Shown here: positions 24,019 to 25,500 of the stretch, piece by piece
Layout of the letters: each line of letters begins with the position of its first letter
Numbering within the stretch: position 1 is the stretch's first letter
NCBI GenBank assembly: GCA_964428745.1
Contig: CAYRYZ010000023.1
Location: 1 to 25,500, forward strand
DNA length: 25,500 nucleotides
Reading direction: 5' to 3'
Source of the DNA: GCA-002713455 sp964428745
GTDB taxonomy: Bacteria > Fidelibacterota > Marinisomatia > Marinisomatales > TCS55
The notes under the pieces: generated by a model
The model's input: only the letters and a program-made list of their open reading frames with translations
The model's database searches: none
What the model was told of the DNA's origin: nothing
Position numbers and translations under genes: made by a program

Positions 24019-25074
24019 TTAAGATGATGATAAACGCTTTAATTTTTGCTTTTTAGCATTTCGTCTTATTTTTTGAAAATTCCGCTTTGCTTTGTTGTGT
24101 TGTTTTTCTGTTTTAGAAAAAGTATGATATCCATCTCCCCTAGCAACAAAATACAAGTATTCAGTGTCCGATGGAAAAAGTGCAGCTTTTATTGATTCAA
24201 CTCCAGGATTATTTATTGGGCCTGGTGGAAGCCCTTTATTCAAATAAGTATTATATGGCGAAGCTATCTTTAAATCTTTATTTAATAAACGTCTCGGACC
24301 ATCTTTAATTATATATTGAATGGTTGGATCAGCTTGAAGACGCATTCCCTTTTTTAATCTATTATGATACACTCCAGAAATAATGGCACGCTCAACATCA
24401 TATATCGCTTCACCTTCAATAATAGATGCCATAGTTAACACTTCTTGCTCTGTCATTCCGATTTGTTTCATCTGAATGCGCATATCATCTGAAAACTTAT
24501 TTTTGTATTCCTGAACCATTATATTAATAATATCGAAAGGTGTCTCATTCTCAGTAAATTGATATGTATTTGGAAATAAATAACCCTCGAATGAATTCGA
24601 TCGGATTTCCCACTTTTTTAATAAATCTCCATCCTTTGTTGCATCCTCAAACGAGTTAGCATCGATACCTAGCTTTTCATCTAATTCTTTTGCAATCTTT
24701 GATAATGTCCATCCTTCACGAATTATAATTTTCCTAGTAAGCGGAGTGCCATTAACTAGTTGATTAATAATCGCATAATTGGTTAATGCTTTCTCTAGCC
24801 TAAACCGTCCGGCAGGGATATCTTTTTCATAACCTAAAACTTTAACAGCCAGTTGAAAAGAACGACCATTATTAATAACATTATGATTGTTTAAAGTATT
24901 GCTAACCTCTTTAAGAGAAGCACCTTTAGGAATAGTCAATTTCACAAAATCGTAGGGATTACCTTGAGGCCATAATAACACCACTCCATAAAAGACTAAC
25001 AGACACCCCAATGTTATTATTGCAGTAAGTTCTGTGAAATTTCGACCAAATCGAAATTCAAATTTTTGTTTCAT
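24019..25074 (-). CDS. mltG: Endolytic murein transglycosylase MltG (YceG-like)
   Basis: Inner-membrane enzyme that cuts nascent peptidoglycan strands and so sets glycan length. The 351 residues hold one N-terminal transmembrane helix (about 15-35), a LysM-like region, and the YceG catalytic domain with Glu220 in ASIIEGEA, matching the E. coli catalytic Glu position, and the later LPPGPINNPG motif. A Lys/Arg-rich tail closes the protein. TAAATTTC with an upstream TTTG lies just before the ATG, so it heads its own unit with pcrA. Confidence 0.95.
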   Translation of the reverse strand: MKQKFEFRFGRNFTELTAIITLGCLLVFYGVVLLWPQGNPYDFVKLTIPKGASLKEVSNTLNNHNVINNGRSFQLAVKVLGYEKDIPAGRFRLEKALTNYAIINQLVNGTPLTRKIIIREGWTLSKIAKELDEKLGIDANSFEDATKDGDLLKKWEIRSNSFEGYLFPNTYQFTENETPFDIINIMVQEYKNKFSDDMRIQMKQIGMTEQEVLTMASIIEGEAIYDVERAIISGVYHNRLKKGMRLQADPTIQYIIKDGPRRLLNKDLKIASPYNTYLNKGLPPGPINNPGVESIKAALFPSDTEYLYFVARGDGYHTFSKTEKQHNKAKRNFQKIRRNAKKQKLKRLSSS

Positions 25075-25084
25075 TTGCGGGCGC

Positions 25085-25116
25085 GAAATTTAATTATTTT
25101 AATTGAGTGCACCAAA
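25085..25116 (-). promoter_or_regulatory. Putative promoter of mltG-pcrA, Bacteroidota-like
   Basis: On the minus strand TTTG (25113-25116) is separated by 20 bases from TAAATTTC (25085-25092), which ends 10 bases before the mltG ATG. This matches the TTTG / TAnnTTTG type with C in place of the last G. The mRNA leader would be only a few bases. Confidence 0.45.
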
Positions 25117-25157
25117 TTTTATTCTCAGACACATAAATCAACCAAACTAAAAAATAA

Positions 25158-25188
25158 TTGGCAGCTTAGATCTAAGGCTGTAATTTTC
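25158..25188 (+). promoter_or_regulatory. Putative promoter of the DUF3098 gene and tRNA-Asp
   Basis: TTGG at 25158-25161 and TAATTTTC at 25181-25188 are separated by 19 bases. The second element ends eight bases before the ATG, so transcription would begin at or very near the start codon. Match by eye. Confidence 0.35.
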
Positions 25189-25196
25189 TCGGCCTT

Positions 25197-25439
25197 ATGA
25201 CACGCAAAGATAATCATAATGTTGATCGACTATTTGAAGGTTGGGCCTTTGGAAAAATAAATTATTTCCTTTTTGGCGCTGGTTTAACATTGCTGATTCT
25301 TGGATATTTTTTTATGGCTAATGGAGAGGTTAACAGTTTTCAAAGCCTAACGCTTGCACCAATACTTTTATTTCTTGGGTATATAATTGTTATCCCTGTT
25401 GCTTTGGTTTTTCGTGAAAAACAAACTGAAAATGAATAA
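25197..25439 (+). CDS. DUF3098-family small membrane protein
   Basis: An 80-residue protein of unknown function with two hydrophobic helices at about 23-40 and 52-71, separated by a short loop. The pattern FGKINYFLFGAGLTLLILGYF matches the DUF3098 family, common in Bacteroidota and relatives (motif at about 18-38). A short charged tail follows. It is divergent from mltG and is followed 11 bases later by tRNA-Asp, with which it may be co-transcribed. Confidence 0.8.
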   Translation: MTRKDNHNVDRLFEGWAFGKINYFLFGAGLTLLILGYFFMANGEVNSFQSLTLAPILLFLGYIIVIPVALVFREKQTENE

Positions 25440-25450
25440 TTATTTAAAAT

Positions 25451-25500
<50 letters not shown>

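Overview
The window is AT-rich, tightly packed bacterial chromosome with no sign of phage, transposons or CRISPR. Heptose (RfaE2) and sugar-nucleotide genes, an outer-membrane beta-barrel and LysM transglycosylases point to a Gram-negative envelope. A DUF3098 protein, a CdaR/YbbR protein beside tsaD, a von Willebrand-like membrane protein and candidate promoters of the TTTG/TAnnTTTG type suggest the FCB superphylum. Because several genes keep clear Shine-Dalgarno (SD) sites, unlike most Bacteroidota, I favour a marine lineage such as Candidatus Marinimicrobia (SAR406). That assignment is inference.

Nearly all genes read on the minus strand. In transcription order (right to left): mltG and pcrA (25.1-21.8 kb); fur with its own Fur-box-like site and a small orphan gene (21.8-21.1 kb); a YhaM-like OB/HD nuclease, an ECF-type S component and a beta-barrel, all overlapping (20.5-17.5 kb); HNH protein, trpS, scpA, scpB and rluB (17.4-13.9 kb); cmk and rpsA (13.9-11.3 kb); then a long run of ybbR/cdaR, tsaD, a VWA-like membrane protein, ugd, rfbC, serS, plsC, rfaE2, an MltD-like transglycosylase, sppA, an HU gene and the start of a tiny basic protein (11.2-0 kb). 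Plus-strand genes are a GNAT acetyltransferase (20.6-21.1 kb) and, at the right edge, a DUF3098 protein followed by a truncated tRNA-Asp.

The long left-hand run joins envelope construction (phospholipid acylation, heptose activation, UDP-glucuronate and dTDP-rhamnose-type sugars, peptidoglycan cleavage, membrane proteolysis) to translation (TsaD, SerS). The middle holds translation, chromosome segregation and nucleotide genes.

Most of the window is ordinary housekeeping content. The points most worth a second look are two genes (plsC and ybbR) whose best-supported starts are AUU codons with strong SD sites, one of them also carrying an in-frame UGA just after an ATG pair; a plug-less TonB-receptor-like barrel translationally coupled to an ECF S component; and promoter-like sites placed only a few bases before start codons. 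I see no convincing novel defence or mobile system. No stretch over 300 bases lacks a gene.
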